Shown here: positions 16,383 to 25,564 of the stretch, piece by piece | How positions within the stretch are numbered: position 1 is the stretch's first letter | Layout: every line of letters begins with the position of its first letter | Program-made: the position numbers and the translations under genes | Source of the DNA: Azonexus sp. | GTDB lineage: Bacteria > Pseudomonadota > Gammaproteobacteria > Burkholderiales > Rhodocyclaceae | Direction of reading: 5' to 3' | DNA: 64,000 nucleotides | Assembly: GCA_030691385.1 (NCBI GenBank) | Contig: JAUYEI010000029.1 | Span: forward strand, 1 to 64,000 | The notes under the pieces: model-generated | The model's database searches: none | Told to the model about the DNA's origin: nothing | Seen by the model: only the letters and a program-made list of their open reading frames with translations

Positions 16383-17657
16383 ATGAGCAAAACCAATCTG
16401 CGCCTCATCCCGGCGCTTATCGCCATCGCTTTTTCCGGCAGCGCCGCCGCGGCCGGCTTTCAGTTGCAAAACCAGACGGGTTCCGGGAACGGTAATGCGT
16501 TTGCCGGTGCTGCGGCAGCGGCGGAAGATGCCGGTACAATATTTTTCAACCCGGCCGGTATGACCTATCTGGCCAAGGGGCACAACATTTCTGCTTCCGG
16601 TACGGTGCTCTATCGCGTCATCGATTACTCGGATACCGGGTCATCTGCAAGCGTTGCCTCCCTCGGAACGACCAACGGCGGTAATGCTGGCGGGTTCTCT
16701 CTGCTTCCGGCCTTGTATTGGGCTTATTCAGTGACGCCAACGGTCTCGGTTGGTCTCGGCATTTCTCCGACGTTTGGTAACCGGACGGAATACGATTTTG
16801 CCTTTGTTGGTCGCAACTCTGGTTACTTCGCCGAAATTGCCCAAATCAATATCAATCCATCGGTTGCCTGGAAAGTAAACGAGCAATTTTCGATCGGTGG
16901 CGGCATCAACATTGCACACAATGAAACCCATTTCCGGCAGGGTATGACCCTGGGTGGTTTTGCTGCGACAACCAACAATCTCGACGTCAAAGGCGATGCT
17001 TGGGCATTCGGTTACAACCTCGGCGCCATGTTCCAGATTACGCCAACGACCCGCCTTGGTCTGACCTATCGCTCGGAACTCAAGTTTGATCTTGAGGGGC
17101 AGCAGAAAGCCAGTATTGGCCCGGTTAATGGCGTTACGGGTTCGCAGGATATCAAGACTGTGTTGAAGACACCGGCAAGTGCGTCGCTGGCGCTTTCCCA
17201 GAAAGTAGGGGATCGCCTGGAACTGCTTGCCGACTATACGTGGACGAACTGGAGTGTCGTCGACGTGATTCAGTTGCAGAACAGGAACACAGGTGCAAAT
17301 CTGAGTGGACTCAGCTACAACTTCAAGGATACATGGCGCGTAGGCCTGGGCGCTAATTATCAGTACAACAAGGATCTCAAACTCAGGGTTGGTGTGGCCT
17401 ATGACCTGTCTCCGGTCAAATCCTCGGCAGATCGAAGCATGACCCTGCCTGACTCGGACCGTACCTGGATTTCGATTGGTGCCAAATACCAGCTTTCGCC
17501 AAGTGCTTCAGTCGATATCGGATACAGCCACATTTTCTTTGCCAAGGAAAATACGACACGTGATGTGATGTCGGGTGCGGTACCTATCCAGAGCATTCGT
17601 GGAGAGTGGAACAACAGCGTCGATATCATAGCGGCGCAGTTGAACTACAAGTTCTGA
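16383..17657 (+). CDS. fadL: FadL-type outer-membrane long-chain fatty acid transporter
   Basis: A 424-residue outer-membrane beta-barrel of the FadL/TodX family that lets hydrophobic compounds cross the outer membrane. A signal peptide ends near AAA-AGFQLQ (about residue 22); the mature N-terminus with NQTGSGNGNAFAGAAAAAEDA and FFNPAGMTYL is the family hallmark plug region. The barrel ends in aromatic LNYKF, as expected for BAM recognition. AGGAG precedes the ATG. It has its own operators upstream and a terminator downstream, so it is a single-gene unit inside the fad locus. Confidence 0.95.
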   Translation: MSKTNLRLIPALIAIAFSGSAAAAGFQLQNQTGSGNGNAFAGAAAAAEDAGTIFFNPAGMTYLAKGHNISASGTVLYRVIDYSDTGSSASVASLGTTNGGNAGGFSLLPALYWAYSVTPTVSVGLGISPTFGNRTEYDFAFVGRNSGYFAEIAQININPSVAWKVNEQFSIGGGINIAHNETHFRQGMTLGGFAATTNNLDVKGDAWAFGYNLGAMFQITPTTRLGLTYRSELKFDLEGQQKASIGPVNGVTGSQDIKTVLKTPASASLALSQKVGDRLELLADYTWTNWSVVDVIQLQNRNTGANLSGLSYNFKDTWRVGLGANYQYNKDLKLRVGVAYDLSPVKSSADRSMTLPDSDRTWISIGAKYQLSPSASVDIGYSHIFFAKENTTRDVMSGAVPIQSIRGEWNNSVDIIAAQLNYKF

Positions 17658-17681
17658 TTCCTGATTTGTTTGCCTGATCCA

Positions 17682-17708
17682 ATCCCCGGCCAGCCCGGGG
17701 ATTTTTTT
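17682..17708 (+). terminator. Terminator after fadL
   Basis: ATCCCCGG-ccagc-CCGGGGAT followed by seven T residues. The T-run abuts the next copy of the 35-bp element. Confidence 0.9.
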
Positions 17709-17742
17709 GATTTTGGGCCAAAAAACCGGTTGACCGTGGGAG
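17708..17742 (-). repeat. Dispersed 35-bp element, copy 3
   Basis: On the minus strand it reads CTCCCACGGTCAACCGG, then TTTTTTGG and CCCAAAATCA; the central homopolymer is T instead of A compared with most copies. It lies directly after the fadL terminator. Confidence 0.8.
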
Positions 17743-17758
17743 TCGCTGTTCTATAATT

Positions 17759-17772
17759 CAAACGTTCGTTTT
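17759..17772. promoter_or_regulatory. PsrA-type operator upstream of the 17816 gene
   Basis: CAAACGTTCGTTTT matches CAAAC-N4-GTTTG at nine of ten fixed positions and lies 43 bp before the start codon of the multifunctional enzyme gene. It is the third location of this motif in the fad locus. Confidence 0.7.
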
Positions 17773-17815
17773 ATATTAACGAAGCGGAAAATAAGAGACT
17801 TAAAAGGAGATGCAA

Positions 17816-20215
17816 TTGACCAAGTTGATCGTGAAGAAAGCCGCTGTGCTGGGCGCTGGCGTCATGGGAGCGCAGATTGCCGCGCACCTCGCCAATGCCA
17901 ACGTGCCGGTCGTGCTGTTTGACCTGCCGGCAAAAGAAGGCGACAAGAACGGCATCGTCAAAAAGGCCCTCGACGGCCTGAAGAAGCTCGACCCGGCCCC
18001 GTTGGCCAGCAAGGGCAAGCTGCAGTTCATCGATGCCGCCAATTACGACGAGCACCTGCCGCTGCTCGCCGAGTGCGATCTGGTCATCGAAGCCATCGCC
18101 GAGCGCATGGACTGGAAGAACGACCTCTACGCCAGGATCGCGCCGCACCTCGCGCCGAACGCCATCATCGCCTCGAACACCTCCGGCCTGTCGATGAATG
18201 CGCTGGCCCAAGGCTTGCCGGAAGCCGTCCGGCCGCGTTTCTGCGGCATCCACTTTTTCAACCCGCCGCGCTACATGCATCTGGTCGAGATCATCGGCAC
18301 GCAGAGTACCGACGGCAGCACGCTCGATGCGCTGGAAACCTGGCTGACCTCGCGTCTGGGCAAGGGCGTCATCCGCGCCCTCGATACGCCGAACTTCGTC
18401 GCCAACCGCATCGGTGTCATGTCGATTCTCGCCGTCATGCATCACACCCAGGCCTTCGGCCTCGGTTTCGACGAAGTCGATGCGCTGACCGGTCCGAAGA
18501 TCGGCCGCCCGAAGAGCGCCACCTACCGCACGGCCGATGTCGTCGGCCTCGACACGCTGGCTCACGTCGTCAAGACCATGCAGGACACGCTGCCGAATGA
18601 TCCGTGGCACCAGTACTTCACCAATCCGGCCTGGCTGCAGGCCCTGATTGCGCAGGGCGCGCTCGGCCAGAAGACCCGCTGCGGCATCTTCCGCAAGCAG
18701 GGCAAGGAAATCCAGGTGCTCGACCTGAAGGCTCAGGATTACCGCAAGTCCGCGGGCGAAGTGGCCGAGGAGGTTGCTGCCATCCTGAAGATGAGAAACC
18801 CGGCTGAAAAGTTCGCCGCGCTACGCGCCTCGGCGCATCCGCAGGCTGAATTCCTGTGGGCCATCTTCCGCGACATTTTCCACTATGCCGCCGTGCAACT
18901 GGAGAGCGTCGCCGACAACGCCCGCGACCTCGATTTCGCCATGCGCTGGGGCTTCGGCTGGGCGCAAGGGCCGTTCGAAACCTGGCAGGCCGCGGGCTGG
19001 AGCGACATTGCCAAAGCCATTGCCGTCGATATCGCCGCCGGCAAGACCATGAGCGCCACGCCGCTGCCGGCCTGGGTACTGGAGTCCGGGCGGACTGGCG
19101 TGCATACGGCGCAAGGTTCGTATTCGGCCAGCAAGAATGCCTATGTGACCCGTTCGATGTTGCCCGTCTATCAACGCCAGCTTTTCCCCGAGCGCGTGCT
19201 CGGCGAGGGTGGCGCGACGCCCGAGAAATCGGGTGAAACCTTGTTCGAGAACGACGGCGTGCGCCTGTGGAAATTGCCGGCGGTCGATGCCGGCATCGGC
19301 ATCCTGTCGATCAAGTCGAAGATGCACACCATCGGCGACGAGGTGCTCGACGGCGTCATCGCCGCCGTACGCCAGGCCGAAACGACGCTCGATGGCGTGG
19401 TGATCTGGCATGAAGCACCGTTTGCCGTCGGCGCCAATCTAGCGCAGGTGACCGAGGCTATCGCTGCCGGCCAGTTCGATCTGCTCGAAAAGACCGTCGA
19501 GAAGTTCCAGCGTGCCTCGCAAACGCTCAAGTACGCACAAGTCCCGACCGTTGCCGCAGTCCAGGGCATGGCGCTCGGTGGTGGCTGCGAATTCGTCATG
19601 CATGCCGGCAAGCGCGTCATGGCGCTGGAAAGCTATGTCGGGCTGGTCGAAGCCGGTGTCGGGCTTATCCCGGCGGGCGGCGGCTGCAAGGAGTTTGCCG
19701 TGCGCGCTGCCGACTGGGCGGCGCAATCGGCAACGCCGGGCGAGGTCTTCAACTTCCTGCAACCGGCCTTCATGACCATCGCCATGGCCAAGGTCGCCAA
19801 GAGCGCAGTCGAGGCGGTCGATTTTGGTTTTGCCAGGCCAACCGACACCATCCTGTTCAGCGCCAACGAACTGCTTTTCGTGGCCATTCGCGAAGCCCGC
19901 GCCATGGCTGAAGCCGGCTACGCGCCGCCGCCGATGCCGCGCGCCATTCCGGTCGCCGGCAAGAACGGCATCGCCACCTTCGAGATGATGCTGGTGAACA
20001 TGAAGGAGGGCGGCATGATTTCCGCGCACGACTACAAGGTTGCCAAGTTCGCTGCCATCGCCCTGTGCGGTGGCGAGGTCGAAACCGGCAGCCTGGTCGA
20101 TGAGGAATGGCTGATCACCGTCGAGCGCCGGCTGTTCGTCGAACTGCTGAAAACCCCCGAAACACAGGCCCGGATCAAGCACATGCTCGATACCGGCAAG
20201 GCTTTGAGGAATTAG
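17816..20215 (+). CDS. FadN-like 3-hydroxyacyl-CoA dehydrogenase/enoyl-CoA hydratase
   Basis: About 799 residues with the domain order reversed relative to FadB/FadJ: dehydrogenase first (AVLGAGVMGAQIAAHLANA near the N-terminus, GIHFFNPPRYMHLVEI near 145), then hydratase from about 490 (GMALGGGCEFVMHA, oxyanion hole). This is the FadN arrangement known from Bacillus (789 residues). I take the TTG at 17816 because AAAAGGAG is 6 bases away; the ATG two codons earlier touches the ribosome site. It is followed by its thiolase partner at 20293 and preceded by an operator. Confidence 0.93.
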   Translation: MTKLIVKKAAVLGAGVMGAQIAAHLANANVPVVLFDLPAKEGDKNGIVKKALDGLKKLDPAPLASKGKLQFIDAANYDEHLPLLAECDLVIEAIAERMDWKNDLYARIAPHLAPNAIIASNTSGLSMNALAQGLPEAVRPRFCGIHFFNPPRYMHLVEIIGTQSTDGSTLDALETWLTSRLGKGVIRALDTPNFVANRIGVMSILAVMHHTQAFGLGFDEVDALTGPKIGRPKSATYRTADVVGLDTLAHVVKTMQDTLPNDPWHQYFTNPAWLQALIAQGALGQKTRCGIFRKQGKEIQVLDLKAQDYRKSAGEVAEEVAAILKMRNPAEKFAALRASAHPQAEFLWAIFRDIFHYAAVQLESVADNARDLDFAMRWGFGWAQGPFETWQAAGWSDIAKAIAVDIAAGKTMSATPLPAWVLESGRTGVHTAQGSYSASKNAYVTRSMLPVYQRQLFPERVLGEGGATPEKSGETLFENDGVRLWKLPAVDAGIGILSIKSKMHTIGDEVLDGVIAAVRQAETTLDGVVIWHEAPFAVGANLAQVTEAIAAGQFDLLEKTVEKFQRASQTLKYAQVPTVAAVQGMALGGGCEFVMHAGKRVMALESYVGLVEAGVGLIPAGGGCKEFAVRAADWAAQSATPGEVFNFLQPAFMTIAMAKVAKSAVEAVDFGFARPTDTILFSANELLFVAIREARAMAEAGYAPPPMPRAIPVAGKNGIATFEMMLVNMKEGGMISAHDYKVAKFAAIALCGGEVETGSLVDEEWLITVERRLFVELLKTPETQARIKHMLDTGKALRN

Positions 20216-20292
20216 GGAATGGGAATTGGGAATTGGGTCGTTTCCCGGTTTGCCAATAACCAATCACTAATTACCAATTACGAGGTAACAAA

Positions 20293-21489
20293 ATGAGACA
20301 AATCCAAGACGCCTACATCGTCGCCGCCACCCGTCTGCCGGTGGCCAAGAAGAACGGCATGTTCAGGAACGTGCGGCCGGATGACATGCTGGCCCATGCC
20401 ATCAAATCGGTTGTCGCCCAGGTGCCGGGCATCGACCCGGCGCTGATCGGCGACGTCATCGTCGGCTGCGCCATGCCGGAAGCCGAGCAGGGCATGAACG
20501 TCGCCCGCATCGGCCTCTTGCTGGCCGGGCTGCCGATTACCGTGCCGGGCATCACGATCAACCGTTTCTGCTCCTCCGGGGTGCAGGCGGTGGCCGATGC
20601 CGCCAACCAGATCCGCCTCGGCCTGGCCGATGTGATGATCGCGGCCGGCACCGAGTCGATGAGCGTCATGCCGCAGATGATGGGCAACAAGATGTCGATG
20701 AACCCGGCCATCTTCGCCAGGGAAGAAAACCTTGGCATCGCCTACGGCATGGGCCTCACCGCCGAGAAGGTGGCGAACCAGTGGAAGGTCAGCCGCGAGG
20801 TGCAGGATGCTTTCGCCGTCGAATCGCATCGTCGGGCCTGTGCGGCGATTGTCGCCGGCCATTTCAAGGCGGAAATTTCGCCCTACACGATTCGCGAAAG
20901 CCTGCCCGATCTGGCCTCCGGCGAAATCCGCATCCGTGAGCGCGTCGCCGATACCGACGAAGGTCCACGTCCGGATTCGGCTCTCGACAAGCTGGCCAAA
21001 CTCAAGCCGGTTTTCCACGCGCGCGGTTCGGTGACGGCCGGCAACTCGTCGCAGATGTCCGACGGCGCCGGTGCCGTCATGCTGGTTTCCGAGAAGATCC
21101 TGCGCGAGCACAACCTGACGCCGCTCGCCCGCTTCGCCGGCTACGCCGTCGGTGGCGTGGCGCCGGAGATCATGGGTATCGGCCCCGTCGCGGCGATTCC
21201 CAAGGTGCTGGCGCAAGTCGGCATCAGGCAGGATCAGCTGGACTGGATCGAACTCAACGAAGCCTTCGCCGCCCAGTCGATTGCCGTCATGCAGGAACTC
21301 GGCATCGATCCGAGCAAGGTCAATCCGCTCGGTGGCGCCATCGCCCTCGGCCACCCGCTTGGCGCCACCGGCGCCATCCGTATCGCCACCGTCGTGCATG
21401 GACTCCAGCGCACCGGCGGCAAGTACGGCATGGTGACGATGTGCATCGGCACGGGGATGGGCGCTGCCGGCATCATCGAGCGAATTTGA
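20293..21489 (+). CDS. fadA: Thiolase (FadA-like acetyl-CoA acyltransferase)
   Basis: A 398-residue thiolase of the standard FadA/FadI length. The nucleophilic cysteine lies in RFCSSGVQ (near residue 93), and NEAFAAQ, GHPLGATGA and CIGTGMGAAG complete the active site. It cleaves 3-ketoacyl-CoA and likely partners with the FadN-like enzyme upstream. The 77-bp gap before it is unusually A/T-rich and contains short repeats of the type GGGAATTGGGAATTGGG and their complements, which may form a weak hairpin. ACGAGGTAAC provides a ribosome site. Confidence 0.94.
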   Translation: MRQIQDAYIVAATRLPVAKKNGMFRNVRPDDMLAHAIKSVVAQVPGIDPALIGDVIVGCAMPEAEQGMNVARIGLLLAGLPITVPGITINRFCSSGVQAVADAANQIRLGLADVMIAAGTESMSVMPQMMGNKMSMNPAIFAREENLGIAYGMGLTAEKVANQWKVSREVQDAFAVESHRRACAAIVAGHFKAEISPYTIRESLPDLASGEIRIRERVADTDEGPRPDSALDKLAKLKPVFHARGSVTAGNSSQMSDGAGAVMLVSEKILREHNLTPLARFAGYAVGGVAPEIMGIGPVAAIPKVLAQVGIRQDQLDWIELNEAFAAQSIAVMQELGIDPSKVNPLGGAIALGHPLGATGAIRIATVVHGLQRTGGKYGMVTMCIGTGMGAAGIIERI

Positions 21490-21616
21490 TGAAATCCACA
21501 GGAGCAAGCCATCTCCGTCGTTGCGCAGTGCTCACCAGCTCGCCTACCTCAAGGTATGTCTCGCTTGTTGCGCGCTGGGCGCCTCGGATCTGGCCCACTC
21601 CTGTGAATTTCGCGAT

Positions 21617-21653
21617 TCCCACGGTCAACCGGAAAAAACGGCCAAAATTGAAA
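21617..21653 (+). repeat. Dispersed 35-bp element, copy 4
   Basis: TCCCACGGTCAACCGG, AAAAAACGG, CCAAAATTGAAA: the best match to the family consensus. It ends two bases before the ATG of the thioesterase gene, so it occupies the position where a ribosome site would be expected. Confidence 0.9.
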
Positions 21654-21655
21654 TC

Positions 21656-22168
21656 ATGAAACCCGCCTGGCTGGCCAAACTTTCTCCGATCTGGCGAGCG
21701 CGCATGGTGCGTCTCGGCTTCAATTTCCACCCGGCCTTTCGCGGCACGGGGGGCAGGGTGACGCATGTGGCGAAGGACTTGCGCCACATCCGGGTTTCCC
21801 TGCCGCTGAACTGGAAGACGAAAAACATCGTCGGCTCGCTCTACGGTGGTTCGCTCTTCGCGATCACCGACGGGGCGCATCCGATGATGCTCATGGCGGC
21901 GCTCGGTGACGGTTATATCGTCTGGGACAAGGCAGCGAGCATTCGTTACCGCAAGCCCGGATTTTCAACGCTGTATGCCGATTTTGTGTTGAGTGACGAG
22001 GAAGTGGCCGAAATCCGGTCCGAACTGGCAAAGAATCCGGAGCTTGAGCGGACTTATGAGGTCGAATTGAAAGACCAGCATGGCACCGTGCATACCGTCG
22101 TCGAACGCACGGTGTACATCGCCGACAAACATTACTACCGACAAAAGAGCGGTGGAGGAGACAAATGA
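21656..22168 (+). CDS. Hot-dog fold thioesterase-like protein (DUF4442 type)
   Basis: A 170-residue protein resembling the DUF4442/PaaI hot-dog superfamily, which hydrolyses or binds acyl-CoA thioesters. The central helix segment NIVGSLYGGSLFAITDGAHPMML is typical of the fold. The ATG at 21656 starts at MKPAWLAKLSPIW; an earlier start would read through the dispersed repeat and is unlikely. It overlaps the next gene by four bases, so it is translated in concert with it. In this locus it may release CoA from stalled intermediates, which is inference. Confidence 0.82.
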   Translation: MKPAWLAKLSPIWRARMVRLGFNFHPAFRGTGGRVTHVAKDLRHIRVSLPLNWKTKNIVGSLYGGSLFAITDGAHPMMLMAALGDGYIVWDKAASIRYRKPGFSTLYADFVLSDEEVAEIRSELAKNPELERTYEVELKDQHGTVHTVVERTVYIADKHYYRQKSGGGDK

Positions 22169-22743
22169 TGATTACATCGACAAGCGTCCGGCGGGCAGCG
22201 CTCATTGCCGCCTTGCTGGCCGTTCCCGGGTTGCATGCGGCGGAAGTGGCCGGGGTGAAGGTGGACGACACTATCCGCGTCGGCAACAGCGATCTGGTGC
22301 TCAACGGCGCCGGTCTGCGCAGCAGGCTGTTCATCAAGGTTTACGTCGGCGCGCTCTACGTTGGCCAGAAGTCGACGACGCCGACGGCAATCTATGACAG
22401 CCCGCAGCCCCGTCGCATGGTCATGCGCCTGATGCGCGATCTCGATGCCGATACGCTGAGCTCGGCGCTCGACGAAGGCCTGAAGAGCAACCACAGCCCG
22501 GCCGAACTGGCCGAGCTGAAAACGCAGGCCGACCAACTGGGCGGCATCATGAAGGGTATCGGCAAGGCCCGCGAAGGCGATACCATCGCCATCGACTTCT
22601 CCGCCGACGGCGTCGCTGTCAGCCTGAACGGGGAAGCACGCGGCAAGGTGGCCGGAGCCAGCTTCGCGAAAGCGTTGCTCAAGGTCTGGCTCGGTGACAA
22701 GCCGGTGGACGCCTCACTCAAGAAGGCGCTGCTCGGCTCTTAG
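22165..22743 (+). CDS. Chalcone isomerase-fold periplasmic protein
   Basis: A 192-residue protein with a signal peptide (cleavage near LHAAEV, residue 26) and the chalcone-isomerase-like pattern: [28 protein letters not shown], then [12 protein letters not shown] and a C-terminal [25 protein letters not shown]. Bacterial relatives are not flavonoid enzymes; plant relatives of the same fold bind fatty acids. Its place between a thioesterase and FadD suggests fatty-acid binding in the periplasm. ATG at 22165 overlaps the upstream stop, with GGAGGAG ahead of it. Confidence 0.88.
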   Translation: MMITSTSVRRAALIAALLAVPGLHAAEVAGVKVDDTIRVGNSDLVLNGAGLRSRLFIKVYVGALYVGQKSTTPTAIYDSPQPRRMVMRLMRDLDADTLSSALDEGLKSNHSPAELAELKTQADQLGGIMKGIGKAREGDTIAIDFSADGVAVSLNGEARGKVAGASFAKALLKVWLGDKPVDASLKKALLGS

Positions 22744-22766
22744 ATTGGCTAATGGAGGAGAAAATC

Positions 22767-24425
22767 ATGGAAAAAATCTGGCTACAAAGCTATCCGAATG
22801 GCGTGCCGGCCAACATCGACATCGACCACATCCCGTCGCTCGTCGCGCTCTTTGAAAAAGCCTGCGCGACCTTCGCCGACAAGGTCGCCTACATCAGCAT
22901 GGACAAGGCGATGACCTATCGCCAGCTCGACGAGGAGAGCAAGGCCTTCGCCGGCTGGCTGCAGGCCAAGGGACTCAAGAAGGGCGACCGCGTCGCGCTG
23001 ATGATGCCCAACCTCCTGCAATATCCGGTGGCGCTGTTCGGCACCCTGCGTGCCGGCTGCGTCGTGGTCAATTGCAACCCGCTCTACACGCCACGCGAGC
23101 TCGAACACCAGCTCAAGGATTCCGGCGCGACAGCCATCGTCATCGTCGAGAACTTTGCCCACACGCTCGATCAGGTCGTCGCCCACACGGCGATCAAGCA
23201 CGTCATCGTCACGCCGATGGGCGAAATGCTCGGCCTCAAGGGCATCATCGTCAATTTCGTCGTGCGTCATGTGAAAAAGCTCGTGCCGGCCTGGAATCTG
23301 CCCGGTTCCATCGGCTTCAACAGCGCCCTGGCCACCGGCCGCAGCCACGGCTGGCAGCCGGTGCCGCTGACCCAGGACGACATCGCCTTCCTGCAATACA
23401 CGGGCGGCACGACCGGCGTTTCCAAGGGCGCCATGCTGACCCACGCCAACATCGCCGCCAACGTCACGCAGGCCTATAGCTGGATCAAGCCGGTCATTCG
23501 CGAGGGCGAGGAATTCATCATTACCGCGCTGCCGCTCTATCACATCTTCGCGCTGACGGCGAACTGCCTGACCTTCCTGATGATCGGCGCGCGCAACCTG
23601 CTGATCGCCAATCCGCGCGACATCCCGGGCTTCGTCAAGGAGTGGGCCAAGTACCCGGTCACCGTGGTGACCGGCGTCAACACGCTGTTCAATGCCTTGC
23701 TCAACAACGAAAATTTTTCCAAACTGGATTTCTCGACCATGCGCGTTACCCTGGGCGGCGGCATGGCCGTGCAGGGGCCGGTCGCCGAAAAGTGGAAGAA
23801 AGTGACCGGCACGCCGCTGCTGCAGGCTTACGGCCTGACCGAAACCTCGCCGGCGGCGACGATCAATCCGCTCGACATGGGCGATTTCAACGGCTCCATC
23901 GGCCTGCCGATTTCATCGACTGAGGTTTCAATTCGCGATGATTACAGCAACGAGGTACCGCAGGGCCAGATCGGCGAAATCTGCATCCGCGGCCCGCAGG
24001 TCATGAAAGGCTACTGGCAGCGCCAGGATGAAACGGACCTTGCTTTCTATCCGGACCGTTTCCTGCGCACCGGCGACATGGGCTACGTCGACAAGAAAGG
24101 CTTCGTTTTCCTGGTCGACCGCAAGAAGGACATGATCCTCGTCTCCGGCTTCAACGTTTATCCGAACGAAGTCGAGGAAGTCGTCGCCATGCACCCCGGC
24201 GTGCGCGATGTCGCGGCCATCGGCGTGGTCGACGAGAACTCCGGCGAAGCGGTCAAGATCTTCGTCGTCCGCAAGGACCCGGCCGTCACCGAGCGCATGC
24301 TGATCGATCACTGCCGCGGCCTGCTCACCGGCTACAAGATTCCGAAACATGTCGAATTCCGCGACGACCTGCCGCGTACCAACGTCGGCAAGATCCTGCG
24401 TCGCGCCCTGAAAGAGGGGGCTTGA
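22767..24425 (+). CDS. fadD: Long-chain fatty-acid--CoA ligase
   Basis: A 552-residue AMP-forming acyl-CoA synthetase that activates imported fatty acids. The ATP-binding signature [14 protein letters not shown] lies near residue 210, AYGLTETSP near 355, and the hinge/adenylate motifs [20 protein letters not shown] and [11 protein letters not shown] near 435-470; the C-terminal catalytic lysine is in [13 protein letters not shown] prefer ATG 22767 over an ATG five codons earlier, because GGAGGAG lies at the right distance. It overlaps the following gene by one base (TGATG). Confidence 0.94.
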   Translation: MEKIWLQSYPNGVPANIDIDHIPSLVALFEKACATFADKVAYISMDKAMTYRQLDEESKAFAGWLQAKGLKKGDRVALMMPNLLQYPVALFGTLRAGCVVVNCNPLYTPRELEHQLKDSGATAIVIVENFAHTLDQVVAHTAIKHVIVTPMGEMLGLKGIIVNFVVRHVKKLVPAWNLPGSIGFNSALATGRSHGWQPVPLTQDDIAFLQYTGGTTGVSKGAMLTHANIAANVTQAYSWIKPVIREGEEFIITALPLYHIFALTANCLTFLMIGARNLLIANPRDIPGFVKEWAKYPVTVVTGVNTLFNALLNNENFSKLDFSTMRVTLGGGMAVQGPVAEKWKKVTGTPLLQAYGLTETSPAATINPLDMGDFNGSIGLPISSTEVSIRDDYSNEVPQGQIGEICIRGPQVMKGYWQRQDETDLAFYPDRFLRTGDMGYVDKKGFVFLVDRKKDMILVSGFNVYPNEVEEVVAMHPGVRDVAAIGVVDENSGEAVKIFVVRKDPAVTERMLIDHCRGLLTGYKIPKHVEFRDDLPRTNVGKILRRALKEGA

Positions 24426-25372
24426 TGCCGATCCCGGAATCACTGAACCGGAACCTCGCGCTGCCGGTGCTCTGCGCGCCGATGTTCATCGTCTCCAACC
24501 CCGAGCTTGTCATCGCCCAGTGCAAGGGCGGCCTGATCGGCTCCTTCCCGGCCCTCAACGCCCGGCCGATGGAGTTGCTCGACGAGTGGCTGACGCGCAT
24601 CAAGGCCGAACTGGCCGCCGACCCCAATGCCGCGCCGTTCGCCGTCAACCAGATCATCCACCCCTCCAACGAGCGGCTGGAACACGACATGGCGCTGTGC
24701 ATCAAGCACGAGGTGCCGCTCATCATTACCAGCCTGTCGGCCCCGACGCAGATCGTGCCGCCCGTGCATGCCTACGGCGGCAAGGTCTTCCACGACGTGA
24801 TCAGCGTGCGCCATGCTGAAAAGGCCTTGGAGGCGGGCGTCGATGGCCTGATCCTGGTCTGCTGCGGGGCCGGCGGCCATGCCGGCACACTGAGCCCCTT
24901 CGCGCTGGTCGGCGAAATCCGCAAGTTCTACGACGGCCCGATTGCGCTCTCCGGCTCGATCACCAACGGCAGCGCCATTCTTTCGACACAAGCCATGGGC
25001 GCCGACTTCGCCTACATCGGCACGCGCTTCATCGCCACCGACGAAGCGCGTGCCGCCGAAGCCTACAAGCAGGCCATCGTCGATTCGGATGCCAAGGATG
25101 TGGTCTACACGCCTTACTTCACCGGCGTGCATGGCAACTACCTGAGCAAAAGCATCATCGCCGCCGGCCTCGATCCGGCCAATCTGCCCGAGAAGGACAA
25201 AACGTCGATGAATTTTGGCGGCGCGACGGCGGCCAAGGCCTGGAAAGACATCTGGGGCGCCGGGCAGGGCGTCGGCACCATCGCCGACGTGCTGCCGACG
25301 GCCGAACTGATCGCCCGCCTCAAGCAGGAGTACCGCGCCGCGAAGACGGCGTTGTGCAGCAGTCCGTTTTAG
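24425..25372 (+). CDS. Nitronate monooxygenase/2-nitropropane dioxygenase family flavoprotein
   Basis: A 315-residue FMN-dependent TIM-barrel enzyme of the nitronate monooxygenase family. Visible features are the N-terminal LPVLCAPMFIVSNPELV, the phosphate-binding CCGAGGHAGTLSPFALVGEI, and GADFAYIGTRFIATDEA. The family includes true nitronate oxidases and enoyl reductase-like members, so the substrate is uncertain; in a beta-oxidation operon it may handle unusual acyl-CoA or remove toxic nitronates. The start codon overlaps the fadD stop. Confidence 0.87.
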   Translation: MPIPESLNRNLALPVLCAPMFIVSNPELVIAQCKGGLIGSFPALNARPMELLDEWLTRIKAELAADPNAAPFAVNQIIHPSNERLEHDMALCIKHEVPLIITSLSAPTQIVPPVHAYGGKVFHDVISVRHAEKALEAGVDGLILVCCGAGGHAGTLSPFALVGEIRKFYDGPIALSGSITNGSAILSTQAMGADFAYIGTRFIATDEARAAEAYKQAIVDSDAKDVVYTPYFTGVHGNYLSKSIIAAGLDPANLPEKDKTSMNFGGATAAKAWKDIWGAGQGVGTIADVLPTAELIARLKQEYRAAKTALCSSPF

Positions 25373-25374
25373 CA

Positions 25375-25528
25375 GCCCATCCCCACCCCGGCCGGAGGGC
25401 TGGCTTTGCATAGCCAGCCCGTTCAGGCGGCGCAGAGCAGTGCTCTGCGAAACCCCGCCTTCACCCCCTTGAAGGGGAGGGGCGATTTTCTCCTCCCCCT
25501 TCAAGGGGGAGCCGGAGGGGGGATGGGT
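25375..25528. repeat. Composite palindromic repeat, copy 3
   Basis: It shares about 100 bp with 12876-12978, including the GGGCTGGCT/AGCCAGCCC hairpin (25397-25421) and CGCAGAGCAGTGCTCTGCG (25431-25449), then continues with CCCCCTTGAAGGGG and a second outer hairpin CTCCCCCTTCAAGGGGGAG. The order of left and right arms is swapped relative to copy 2. Confidence 0.85.
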
Positions 25529-25564
25529 CAATCAATAATCTGAAACAAAGAGGAGACCAACAAA

